The position numbers and the translations under genes are program-made. Below the pieces are notes generated by a model, which had not been told where the DNA came from, made no database searches, and saw only the letters and a program-made list of their open reading frames with translations. Shown here one piece after another: positions 25,466-35,939 of a DNA stretch of 64,000 bases; position 1 is the stretch's first letter; each line of letters starts with the position of its first letter. The DNA comes from Sapria himalayana. Its lineage: Eukaryota; Streptophyta; Magnoliopsida; Malpighiales; Rafflesiaceae. Location of the stretch: contig JAREIK010000801.1 of NCBI GenBank assembly GCA_029783825.1, forward strand, positions 9,498,891 to 9,562,890, read 5' to 3'.

Positions 25466-25800
25466 CTAAAAAAATCAACAAAGTCATGGCCATTGTTAGT
25501 GAATTTGGGTTATAGAGAGAAATATTTTAGTCATGAATATTTTTAAAACCATGATATTTTATTCTAGAGAAAAGTTGTCTCAGTCATAGCTATTCTCAAT
25601 GTCAAAATATTTAGTTCCATAAATAAATTATCTTAGTTGCGGCCATCTCTAAGGCTATGATAGTTTGTTCTAGATAGGAGTTACCCGAGTCCTGACATTC
25701 ACTACCACCATGACTATAGTAATCTAGAAAAAGTTTGAATAAACATAAAATTCAAAACTGTAAGCTAAAGTCATGACTTCCAAATAAAAGTATCATAATG

Positions 25801-26195
25801 ATAAAGTTGTGTCAATTGGGATGGGTAGCCCGAGCACTACATGACGCATGATAAACAAATATCAAGCCTAAAACATGGCCATGTCAGGTGAAGGTTTTTG
25901 GCCTACATGCCTTTAGAGGTATGGTAGAGCATGGCCATGCATGGCCAACCTCTGCAAGCTAGTTTTGGCCTGGGTGGCCAAACCAGGATAGCATGGACCT
26001 AGCTTAAGCTAGTATAGCTAGTCCTGACCTAGCTTTGCATGACTCAACATGATTGAGGTAGATAGTGGCCTAATGTACCATGCTGAGCTACCCATTTTTA
26101 GAGCAATTCTAGTATAGCATGTCAATGCTAGAAAGCATACCAAGTTGGGCCTAAAAATAATGGGATGTGCTAGCATGGCCCATTTGATACCTCTG
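25801..26195 (+). mobile_element. hAT-like non-autonomous element, diverged copy
   Basis: The left end TAAAGTTGTGTCAATTGGG and right end GGCCCATTTGATACCTCTG are decayed versions of the TAGAGGTGTCAA...TTGACACCTCTA-type termini of the clearer element at 60594-61144. The interior is rich in CATGGCC / TGGCCATG words and higher in GC than its surroundings. There is no coding capacity. The flanks do not show a convincing 8-bp duplication, so the assignment rests on the termini and composition. Open frames on both strands across it are chance. Confidence 0.55.
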
Positions 26196-26240
26196 CATGG
26201 ATGCCCTAGAGTATTTATACCACATTTAGAGAAAAACATA

Positions 26241-26248
<8 letters not shown>

Positions 26249-26277
<29 letters not shown>
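26249..26277. repeat. (GA)n microsatellite
   Basis: About 14 GA units. Confidence 0.95.
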
Positions 26278-26282
<5 letters not shown>

Positions 26283-26399
26283 GAATTTTCAGCCAATAGA
26301 CACCAAGAAACCCATGGTTGCATGATTTTAACTCACACTCAGGGGAAAATTCAGGGTGAAGATGGTAATATTTGATTGAGATTTAGGTTTTAATACTTA

Positions 26400-27660
26400 G
26401 ATGTCTCACAACATATTTCACATTAAATCCTTCAAAATGTTAGGCTAAATTAATATCTAGGATTAGATTATGTACTTGTGATGTAATAAATACTATTATT
26501 GAATAAGTAATATTTAAGTTGATACGTGTAGTGGAATACTGATGGATATGGATGTGTTTTAAAAATGAAATTTAGGATGTTTGATATATCATAGGTTTAT
26601 ATGTGTTATTCATGATAGATGATGATAGGTATTAATATCAAGGGACACATTCATATGGTATAAAAAGAAGGTGGTCATAGCACTTCTAATCTTAATATAT
26701 AAAATAAATATATGTGCCAAAACCTAAGGTTAAGGTTAGTTTTAACATTGTGAGTATAGAGCACACAAAGCTAAAAGCACGAAAGAAAATATGACCAATT
26801 TATTATGCTTATTCTAGAAAAATTAACCTTTAGTTATGTGGGGGTTAAGTAGAATATTTAATCTAGGAGTTTTACCATATTATTGGAGTCAAGTGTCAAC
26901 TATAATGAATAGTGATAGATAAGTCGTGTGGCACACATAAGAGGAGGTGAACCATATGGTAGTGATAGCACTATGATTTAAATTCTCTTGTATGATTTCT
27001 ATTAGAAAGATTCATAAGAAGATATATATTAATTTTCATAAGTATGATACTTATGAAGCTGAAAGTACAAATATATTGATTATCATTTATCTCACATCTA
27101 CATTAGATGTCAGAAAATAGAATTATACATTCGAAGTAACCATTAAAGATAGTTGATTTGCACAAAAGAAGTAGATATGCAAATGACTCATGAATTAAAA
27201 GACATATTACTTCAATGATAAAATACTAAGGGGATAACTATGAGGAAATCATCTTTGATAGTCATGGTCTAAGGATGACAACCATCTTGTATGTTAAAAG
27301 GACACTTGGGTATTTTTGTTTTAATCTATACTTCGTTCAACATTCATATACAACATAAATAGATCACTAGAGAAGTATCATTACACATAAGAAAGTAAAT
27401 CTATCCTAAAGTTGAATTATTTTCTTGAAAACTCAAGTTTATCTACTCTAATCGAATAATTGTTGATTCACTATTTATTATTCAAACTACCAACTCAGTA
27501 CTTGTGGAATTGATATTTATACTTATCTTTAATTTATTATTTGTAAGACTCATATATTTGTGAAGATTCAACAAGCCGTTGGCACTATTACTGAGAATGA
27601 ATAAGTTTCTAGTGTCATTGCCAGAGATTGAATATTCACCTCATCTTCTCTATTAGTATT
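26400..27660 (+). repeat. Putative Ty3/gypsy LTR end with primer-binding-like sites
   Basis: TTGGCACTATTACTGAGAATGA at 27579-27600 and a second similar block AGTGTCATTGCCAGAGATTGA about 30 bp later resemble the TGGCGCCGTTGCCGGGGA leader of plant Ty3/gypsy elements (tRNA-Asp primer region) after C-to-T and G-to-A decay. The preceding kilobase would be the LTR; its start is not defined. Similarity in inverse orientation to 21.7-22.1 kb supports a dispersed LTR. No gag follows; Copia-B integrase resumes at about 27725. Confidence 0.45.
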
Positions 27661-27719
27661 TTGTTTAGTCTTTCATTTATAACATTATGTTAGGGTCTCA
27701 TTATAATTTTGTTTTTCCT

Positions 27720-29650
27720 TGTAATCTCTTGCTCAGCACAAAGTGGATCTAATAAATATTCAGCCACATTTTCTATATTCAAAGCATTTATCTTCTTGTT
27801 CAAAATGTTTTATACTACTATCTTAAACTCCTTTAACTTTTCTAGCACCTCTGACTTCTTCTAAATGAAGGATATCAAAATATATCTTGAGAAATCATTG
27901 ATAAATGAAAGATAATACCATGATTTTTTATGTGATACCTTTAGTATTTTTTCAAATAATCATTATGTATCAAGTCCAACGTTATCATTACTCTAGTGGT
28001 TATTGACGTAAACTTCACCCTCTTATCCTTTCCATACAAATAGTCTTTACAAAATTCAAACCCTTGCAAGTAATCTGAAACTCCTTCTAGCAAGTTTTTT
28101 GAAGACGTAATCATGTGACTTTTCTCATAGATGTACCACAAAATATTGTTGAATCTCCCAACAAAGCATTCTTCTCATGTGTTAAAGGCCCTTTAGGAAA
28201 TAGAGAAGTAACTCATATTTTTGGAGCCATGGCATCATCTGAGTTGTGATGCCATTTAAATCATGTCATAACTTCCACTAGTCTTTTCCTTCTATTTTTA
28301 AAAAGCATCATGCTTGCTATAGAATTTCTTCCTCTTAGTGATGCCCTCCTCCAAAATGACCAACTATCAAAACTAGGGATGGTGGTAGTCATCAGCTTGT
28401 GTAGTGATCTAGCTCTCCTTCCTCAAGAAAAGGCCCTTGGACCATGAGTCACTTTAGATAACTTGTTATCAAAAGTGAAGATTCAAACTTGTAGTTGTCA
28501 TCACACCAATTAAGTTGAGGTTTCTAATAAGGCCTAGGACATGCATTACCATAGAAGATTTTTTATAGTCACATTATACATTCTCATCTTTGTTTTCCCA
28601 TGACCTACAAAATTAAAAGTATAGTTGTTGCCCATATACACCCTTCTACCATCATGGTTTTTATATTCATAGAATCATTCTTGATAAAAAGTCATATGAT
28701 ATGATGCTTTAAAATCAATGAACCAAATATCCTTATAATTATGAGCGACACATGCAGTTAAAAAGTGGTCATATCCATCAGACTCCACCTTCTTCATCGA
28801 GCATTTTCTACCTTTTCTATCCTTGGAAACATATACTCAATAATCCTTTCTAAAGTGCTCTAGCCTATTGTATTTTCAGTACTTGATGTTGGACTTTTCC
28901 ACACTCTTCAACCTTTCTATAAACCATGATTTTCTTGCTAACCAAGAAAAACTCTTGTCATCAGTTCTACCTCTCACAAGCAATACTTCACTTAAGGATA
29001 CTCTCATATTCTACCTTCTCATATACTCGGATAATAGAGCTACACTCATGCTCTCATATGACAACTTCATCAAACTACTACCAATGGTAGAAATTATATT
29101 ATTTCATGAATCTATCAATAAATAAAGCATCATCTTTGCATTATCATTATCATTGATTTTAAAACCTATAAATGTAAGTTGGATGATAATCATGTTAAAC
29201 TCATGTAGGTGACTAAAGGAAGATATTTCATCTTTCATATGTAGATTATTTAACTTCTTCCTCAAGAGTATCTAGTTAACTACTAAATTTCTCTAATAGA
29301 TCATCTCAATGAAAATCATAGTCTCTTTGTCATTTCCTTTCTAGTGACATACACAATAACATATCATCCATGCATTGCCAAATCAAGTCTCTAGTTCTTT
29401 GATCAATATTCTTTCATTCACCAATAGTAGTTGATTTCTATTCTACTTATTTTGCATTGATATATATCTTTAGATTCATGATTGTGGATGAAAAATCTAA
29501 ATCTACCATGAAGTCTTCTATTTTTACTTTATAGAGTACAAATCTCTAGATTAAAATATTTTTTATTTCCAATCTCATTGACCCAGCTATTTTAGAGTTT
29601 TTCCCTAGCTAATCTTATAAAAATATATTGAAGATAACCTAAGACCGATA
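27720..29650 (-). pseudogene. Copia-B gag, protease and integrase (broken)
   Basis: Minus strand. 29600-28900: gag remnant starting with a MRLEIKN-like stretch (relatives begin MKLEVKNFDG). 28865-28840: zinc-knuckle remnant EHFRKDY. 28720-28560: protease, FIDFKASYHMTFYQE (relatives DSGASYHMT, so the catalytic triad is altered) and YEYKNHDGRRVYMGNN, VGHGKTKMRM. 28140-27960: FCKDYLYGKDKRVKF (zinc-finger end) and LDLIHNDYL (first catalytic Asp of integrase). 27950-27730: LSFINDFSRYILISFI, KKSEVLEKLKEFK and KKINALNIENVAEYLL, where relatives have LRSDNGGEYL. Frameshifts and stops break it. The sequence ends abruptly at ~27725 at the insertion. Confidence 0.8.
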
Positions 29651-29717
29651 CCAATTATCAAGATTAGAACCAAGAAATGTATGATGCCAATGTCAAGAAT
29701 CAACATAATAACAAGCA

Positions 29718-29731
29718 CTTTGATACTAAAA
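29718..29731 (-). other. Copia-B primer-binding site
   Basis: Minus strand TTTTAGTATCAAAG directly follows the LTR end CCTGACA (29732), a decayed form of the copia initiator-Met primer site TTGGTATCAGAG. The corresponding site of the LTR fragment at 18783 supports the position. Confidence 0.65.
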
Positions 29732-30340
29732 TGTCAGGACAAACATATTGCCCACAAGATCTTCTCATCAATGCATTGGATCTACATCATCTCACCAGTG
29801 GGTGATAGGGAACATCAATGAATAGGATAAATCCATGATATGATTGATGTTGGGATTATGGATGAGGTACAAGAGAGAGAAGAAACACAATAATATACAC
29901 AAAAAGATACACACAAAAGATGGAGAGTGGAGGAGAGAGAACACAAAAGAAATTAATGCTTTATTTCTTATGTTCTACATTATTCTATCTTGTGTTATGT
30001 ATGTATTACAATAACTCATCTACTAATCACATAAAAATAAGTGTGAATATAAGTAAATGAAATCATAACAATGTATTTATGACAATCACTAGGTCACTGC
30101 CTAGGACAAGGTACATATCACAAGACTGTTCAATCACTATGGCATATTTCACATCATGACAATAACTTGGGTCACAACCTAGGATAAGGTCACGACTTTC
30201 ACAAGTTAAGTAGAATATTGAGCCAGTTGCAATACTAAAGAATTGCATCATGATATCAACATGTAACGAAGCTTATTCGTTGTATCATGACTTCCTCTTT
30301 CATAATCACTACCTTCCAAGATTCTAAATGATGTATGAGG
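29732..30340 (-). repeat. Copia-B 5' LTR, main part
   Basis: Aligns with the 3' LTR (23930-24366) in U3/R and with the fragment at 18208-18782 in U5. It ends GACA on the minus strand at 29732 before the primer site. Its first ~16 bases lie at 35647-35662 on the far side of Copia-C; 30336-30340 (TGAGG) is the duplicated target. Confidence 0.85.
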
Positions 30341-30913
30341 TATTGTATATATAATTTGTTTTTGATAATTTATTTGTATAACTAAATATTTTTTTTTTGA
30401 TATTTTCATGTAAGTGCATGAAAAGAAATATTAAGAGGCCGGGGATGCAGCAATAACACAATAACGGAGGTCCCACTGCATGGTCGAGGGGCTAAAATTT
30501 TTGGAGCAGAGCCTGACTCGTCTGATGATCTGACCCGCTCTGGTTAATTGAACCGAGAATATTTTTAATAAAAATGTTTTGTATTTTTATTTTTCGCGAT
30601 ACTATTTTTTGGATCCGAAACTATTCATTATCTTCTCTCTTTCTCTCTGCATGATTTATTGAGACTGTCTCTACGTTGCACATACTATAAAATATTTTTT
30701 TGGTTTAATCTATAATGTATAAGGATTTTCTAGTGGATGTAGCTAGTCATATTGAGTGACTAGCGAACCACATTATTTCTAGTTTTTGTCTTTCATTTTT
30801 TTGATTCTGTCGTGGTTGGATTGTTGATTGGATATATATATCATTTGTAGTGTCATTGTTTTGTTGTCTTTTGTATCTTAAAATCATAACTGTGGAAGCA
30901 CAATTGACCAACA
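30341..30913 (+). repeat. Copia-C 5' LTR
   Basis: 573 bp, starting TATTGTATATA (first codon-like TGT mutated to TAT) and ending GACCAACA just before ATTGGTATCAGAG. A TATA-like TATAAAA lies at 30686-30692. It aligns end to end with 35073-35646 and with the solo LTR at 738-1297. Confidence 0.95.
30686..30692 (+). promoter_or_regulatory. Putative TATA box in Copia-C 5' LTR
   Basis: TATAAAA in the middle of the LTR; the 3' LTR has TATAAGA at the same place. The position suits the U3/R boundary of a copia LTR promoter. This is a motif match only. Confidence 0.35.
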
Positions 30914-30915
30914 AT

Positions 30916-30927
30916 TGGTATCAGAGA
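30916..30927 (+). other. Copia-C primer-binding site (initiator tRNA-Met)
   Basis: TGGTATCAGAGA two bases after the LTR end, the standard plant copia primer site complementary to initiator tRNA-Met. Confidence 0.9.
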
Positions 30928-31000
30928 AGGTTTCAAAGATTTTCGAGCATTTGTGCGATAGGATTTGTGATTTTTTCTGTACAAATGATATTCTGTTGAA

Positions 31001-34000
31001 ATGGCCGGAATCCTAAACACCACGATCGAAAAATTTAATGGGAAAAATGGGTTTAGCATGTGGCAGATCAAAATGTGAGAGCATTTAAAAAATTTTGATA
31101 TTTGGAGTCCTCTGGTTCGAGGCTTCGATCCTCATGCTACTGCTGCTCTTGGAATAAATGAGGCTGAGGCTTGGAGACATGAAGAAAAAAGATACTCCAC
31201 CATTCTGTTAAGCTTGTCGGATGAAATCATTGCAGAGGTAGCAAATGAAGAATCTACTACTGGACTGTGGCTCTAGCTTGAGTCACTATACATGACTAAA
31301 TCACTGACAAACAAGCTTCTGTTGAAGAGAAGGCTGTTTACACTCAGTTTGCAAGAGAGAACCTCTTTGAAGAAGCATCTGGATGATTTAAACAACATCC
31401 TTATAGACCTTAAACACGTGGATGCTAAGGTGGAAGATGAGGATACTACACTTATACTCTTAGTCTTTCTTCCTCCTTCCTATGAGAATTTTGTCGAATC
31501 TCTCATTATGAGAAAAAAGGAGATTACACTAGAGGATATTTGGGCATCCCTACACTTCAGAGAGATGAGGCAAAAGGCTGCGGTTGAATGACTTAAACAA
31601 CATCATGCTGGATTAGTGGTGACAAACGGGAGGCCACAACCTATTCTATTCAAGAAGAAGAGAAATAAGCTTTAGAATAGGTCAAAGGAGGGTGAGACTT
31701 ATCACTATTGTAAACAGAAAGGGTATTGAAAAACTAAATACTCGAAGAATTGAGCAAGGCTGGAATAGCAAGGTCAGCCTAATCCCCCACATGCTGCTGC
31801 TGTGACTTTTGATGATTTGGATGATGAAGAAGACTTTGTGTTGGTAACCTTCACAATGATCGCAAGATTAGATTCTTGGATCTTGGATACCGAGTCTTCC
31901 TTCCATATAAGCAGTCATTTGGAGTGGTTCAGCAAATATGACATGAAGGAAGCTGGCCATGTTGTGGTGGGGAATAGCCAACCATGTAAGGTGGTTGGAA
32001 TCGACACAGTCAGACTATGAACTTGGGATGGCTGAATAATCTCACTTTTGAATGTGAGATATGTTCCTGAGATGATAATGAATCTCATTTCTCTTAGTGT
32101 TCTGGATGATCAGGGATATTCATTCAGTGGTAGAGAAGGAACACTAAGTGTTCACCAAGGAGATGATATTGTACTAAAGGAGCAGAATACTGGAATGCTA
32201 TACACACTAAAAGGTTTCATAGTGACAGGGGCTATTACTGTCATATCCGGAGAGCCCGCATCTGAAGACAAAGTTGAACTTACTAGACTACGGCATATGC
32301 GGCTCGCACATAAGGGAGAAAAAGGTATGAAAATTCTCTTTGATCTTAATCTTCTTGTTTGTCATAAAGTCAGTAAATTAATTTTTTGTGATCATTGTGT
32401 TTTTGGTAAGAAACATAGAACTAAGTTCGGTAAGGCCATACATTGTACAAATAATATTCTGTATTTTATTCATGCTGACTATTGGAGCACTTCTAGAGTC
32501 ACATCTCTTGGGGGTATTTGATTTTATTTATGTTTAGTTGATGATTACTCTAGGATGTCCTAGGTATTCATGATGAAACATAAATATGAGACTTTTATAA
32601 AGTTTAAGTAGTAGGTTAGCTTAGTGGAAAACCAAACACAAAAGAAGGTTAAACTATTACGAACAAATAATAGTCCAGAATTTTGTTCATCTAAATTTGA
32701 GGAATTTTGTAAGGACAAAGGTATAGCGAGACACAAAAATGTTAAGGATACTCCTCAGCAGAATGGCAGTGTTAAAAGAATAAACCAAACTCTTCTAGAG
32801 AGAACTAGATGCATGATCTTTCAATCAGGCTTAGGCAAGGAGTTTTGGGCTGAATCTGTTAATAAAGCTTGTCATCTGATAAATAGATTGCTATATAGTG
32901 GAATTGATTTTAAAATTCCATTTGAGGTGTGGATTGGTAAACCTACTGATTATTCTAATCTGAAAGTGTTCGGGTGTATTGCCTACTATCATGTAAATGA
33001 TGGTAGGCTTGAACCACGAGCATGAAAAGAAATATTTGTATGGTATGGTGATGGAGTCAAGGGATTCCATATCTGGTCACCATCTGAAAAGAGAGTGATT
33101 CTCTCTAGGAGTGTCACCTTTGATGAAAGTGTCATCTTAAGACAAATACATTGTCCTATCCAATTATATGATATTTCTCAAGTTGAACTTAAGGTGGAGC
33201 TAAAATCTGAATCTATAGCTCTAGGAAGGATGCATGTTGTCTCTAGACAAATAATAGCTAATCATGAAAATGATGTTAAGTTTATTACTAAACCTGATCC
33301 TAAACCTGCACTTGAAAAGTCTATTCCTAATTGCATTGCAAGGGATAGACCAAGGAGGGTAAATGTATGTCATCCTCTGAGATTCGACTTTGATGAATTT
33401 GTAGGGTGTGCCCTACAAGTTGCCGAATAGATTAATATTCCTAAACCATCCTCCTTCAGGAATGCTGTTAGATGTCTTGAGTTTGGGTCATGGTTAGTTG
33501 TCATGAATGAAGAGATTGAATCTCGTCATAAGAATGGTACTTGGCTTATTGTACCTAAACCAAAAGGGAGAAAGATAGTTTCTTGCAACTGGATTTTCAA
33601 GAAGAAAAATGATGCCTCTATAGCTGGTGGTGTAAAGTTTAAGGCACGTCTAGTTGTAAGAGGGTTCAGTCAGAAAGAGGATGTTGATTATAATGAGATA
33701 TTCTCTTCTGTAGTTAGACATACCTCAATCAGGGTGTTTCTAACATTAGTGGCACATTAGAACCTTGAACTTGAGCAACTAGATATTAAAATTGTATTTC
33801 TTCATGGAGAAGTGGATGAAAAAATTTATATGAGCCAACCTAAGTGTTTTGTGGTATCAGGTAAGGAAACTCATCTATGGAAACTTCTGAAGTCCCTTTA
33901 TGGACTAAAGCAGTCTCTCCGTCAGTGGTACAAGAGATTTAACGATTTCATGACTAGTCATGGATACAATAGGTGTGACCATAACTATAGTGTTTATTTC

Positions 34001-35002
34001 AAAAGGCACATGGATGAGTCATATATCTACTTACTATTGTATGTAGATGATATGCTTATTGCTGCCAGAAATAAATTTGATATTCAGGAACTGAAAGATC
34101 TCCTCAATTATGAATTTGATATAAACGATCTTGAAGGAGCAAAGCAAATTTTGGGTATGGAAATATTCAAAGATAAAATTAAAAGAAAGTTGTTTCTTTC
34201 ACAGAAACAATATATTCAGAAACTTCTATCTAGATTTGGAATGGCTTCTTGTTAGCATATGTCCACACCATTTACTTCTAACCTCCATCTAACATTAGAA
34301 AGTTGTCCCCAATTTGAATATGATAAGGAACAAATATCTAAGGTTCCTTATTCTAGTGTTGTCGGGAGCCTCATGTATCTTATGGTGTGCACATGACCTA
34401 ATATTGCTCATGTAGTAAGTGCAATGAGTAGGTTTATGATAAACCCTGGTCAAGAGTATTGGAAAGCTGTTAAAAGGATACTTAGGTACCTCAAAGGAAC
34501 TTCTAATATTGGTCTGATATTTGGCAATGAATATGAATTCATGCTGGTAGGATATTTTGATTCTGACTATGCAGGAGATTTTGATAGTAGATGGTCTATG
34601 AATGGTTATGTCTTCACTATATGTGGTTTTGAAGTTAGCTGAAAAGTCACACTGCAATCTTCTATTACTTTATCTTCTACTGAAGCAGAGTATATGGCTT
34701 TGACCGAAGCTGCGAAGGAAGGGATATGGCTGAAAGGTTTTCACAAGGATCTTGGTCTCTATGAAGAGGTTGCAACATTTTTCTGTGACAACCTCAGTGC
34801 TATCTGTTTAGCAAAAGACTAAGTGCACCATGAAAGGACAAAGCACATTGATGTGTGATATCATTTTCTTCGATCTGAGAAGAGGGTATAAGTAAAAAAG
34901 ATTGTAACTTCTGATAATCCAGCTAACATGCTTACCAAACCTGTTACTCTAAATAAGTTAAGACATTGTCTTGACTTACCGAACATATCAAATCAGATGT
35001 AA
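31001..35002 (+). pseudogene. Copia-C gag-pol polyprotein, single frame with 22 stops
   Basis: From ATG at 31001 to TAA at 35000-35002 the sequence stays in one frame for 1,334 codons, with in-frame stops at 31076, 31274, 31589, 31673, 31727, 31751, 31766, 32018, 32033, 32519, 32561, 32609, 32612, 33023, 33428, 33758, 34253, 34394, 34640, 34820, 34856 and 34889. Domains: gag (UBN2-like) 31001-31600 with LNTTIEKFNGKNGFSMWQIK; zinc knuckle 31700-31750 (CKQKGY, decayed); protease at 31886 (DTE, where the family has DTG); integrase 32290-33025 with an H..H..FCDHC finger and an altered catalytic core; reverse transcriptase 33503-34255 with an intact YVDDML box at 34040; RNase H 34424-34880 with DSDYAGD and SSTEAEYMAL. 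Full-length for the family and codon-conserved, but not translatable. Confidence 0.95.
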
Positions 35003-35061
35003 TCTTTTTGAACTAACTGTTTATAGAGAGTCTCTCTATTTGTATATATGCAAAATAAATT

Positions 35062-35072
35062 ATGGTGGAAAT
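35062..35072 (+). other. Copia-C polypurine tract
   Basis: ATGGTGGAAAT immediately upstream of the 3' LTR start TGATGTATATA; the usual plus-strand priming site. Confidence 0.8.
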
Positions 35073-35646
35073 TGATGTATATATAATTTGTTTTTGATAA
35101 TCTGTGTGTATAACAAAATATTTTGTTTTAATATTTTAATGTAAGTGCAAGAAAGGAAATATTAAGCGGCTGGGGATGTAGCAGTAGCACAATAACAGAG
35201 ATCCTACTATCCGGTCAGCATGCCGAAATTTTTGGAGTAGAATCTGACCCGTTCGATGATCCGACCCACTCTGGTTAATTGAACCGAGAATGTTTTTAAT
35301 AAAAATGTTTTGTGTATTTATTTTTCGAGTTACTATTTTTTGGATCCGAAACTATTCATCATCTTTTCTATCTCTCTCTCTGCGTGATTTATCATGACTG
35401 TCTCTGTGCTACACGTACTATAAGATATTTTTTTTGGTTTAATCTGTAAGCATAGGTATTTTCTGGTGATTATAGCTAGTCGTACTAAGCAACTAGCAAA
35501 CTACGTTATTTCTGGTTTTTATATTTCATTTTTTTTATTCTACCATGGTTGGATTATTGATTGGATATATATATCGTTTGTTGTGTTGTTGTTTTGTTGT
35601 CTTTTGTATCTTAAAATCATAACTGTGGGAGCAAAATTGACCAACA
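35073..35646 (+). repeat. Copia-C 3' LTR
   Basis: 574 bp, TGATGTATATA...GACCAACA, collinear with the 5' LTR. It is followed by the target duplication TGAGA and the resumed Copia-B LTR start. Confidence 0.95.
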
Positions 35647-35662
35647 TGAGATAATCCTAATA
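35647..35662 (-). repeat. Copia-B 5' LTR, terminal 16 bases
   Basis: On the minus strand TATTAGGATTATCTCA matches the Copia-B 3' LTR start TGTTAGGACTAATTCA. It is cut off from the rest of the LTR by Copia-C. Confidence 0.75.
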
Positions 35663-35939
35663 CTCTAAATCATTGATTATATTGGTTCCTTTTAGTTAAT
35701 CCTTGATCATGCATGACTATCCTATATGAAAAGTTTATGTATAAATTTTGATGATACCTAGTGATATGATAAAAATGGTGCCATTTCCACATATGATGTA
35801 GAAGTAATAAATCTATTTTTTTCTATTCATGTATATGCGATATGTAAAAACAATTAGATAAATTTGTCTCAATTATTTTTTGAACTTCAGTTGGTATTTA
35901 AATTAGCAAGAAGAAGTCTCAAGGATGCAATGATCAAAT

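Larger units (their letters stand above)
25466..27720. other. Composite insertion inside Copia-B
   Basis: This block separates the Copia-B integrase from its reverse transcriptase. It contains CATGAC-word repeats (25480-25700), a hAT-like non-autonomous element (25801-26195), a (GA)n microsatellite and a putative gypsy LTR end with a tRNA-Asp-type primer site (about 26.4-27.6 kb). No coding domain was recognised. Integrase codons stop at about 27725 on the right and reverse transcriptase codons at 25465 on the left, so insertion was accompanied by loss of about 1 kb of copia pol. Confidence 0.6.
30341..35646 (+). mobile_element. Copia-C, complete Ty1/copia retrotransposon
   Basis: Complete structure: 5' LTR, primer site, one gag-pol frame, polypurine tract and 3' LTR. 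It is flanked by TGAGG (30336-30340) and TGAGA (35647-35651), a 5-bp target duplication with one change. The target was the 5' LTR of Copia-B. The two LTRs differ at many sites by eye, mostly transitions, so the insertion is not recent. A solo LTR of the same family lies at 738-1297. Confidence 0.95.
23930..35662 (-). mobile_element. Copia-B, Ty1/copia retrotransposon split by later insertions
   Basis: Minus-strand element. The 5' LTR is in two pieces (35662-35647 and 30340-29732) because Copia-C inserted ~16 bp from its end. It is followed by a primer site (29731-29718), gag, protease and integrase (29600-27720), an intrusive block (27720-25470), then reverse transcriptase and RNase H (25465-24400), a polypurine tract AAGTGGGAGAA (24377-24367) and a partial 3' LTR (24366-23930). 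The continuity of the LTR start on either side of Copia-C, checked against the 3' LTR start, proves the nesting. Confidence 0.85.

Noticed and set aside
26018..26375. Overlapping frames of 101 (-) and 76 (+) codons
   Set aside because: They run through the decayed hAT-like element and the GA microsatellite; no domain, and one contains a long Ser-Leu repeat from the microsatellite.
29644..29656. TTGGTATCGGTC on the minus strand as the Copia-B primer site
   Set aside because: Comparison with the LTR fragment at 18782 places the LTR end at 29732, about 75 bp away; this match is probably a leader word.
34295..34657. 120-codon minus-strand frame
   Set aside because: Exact antisense shadow of the Copia-C RNase H region.
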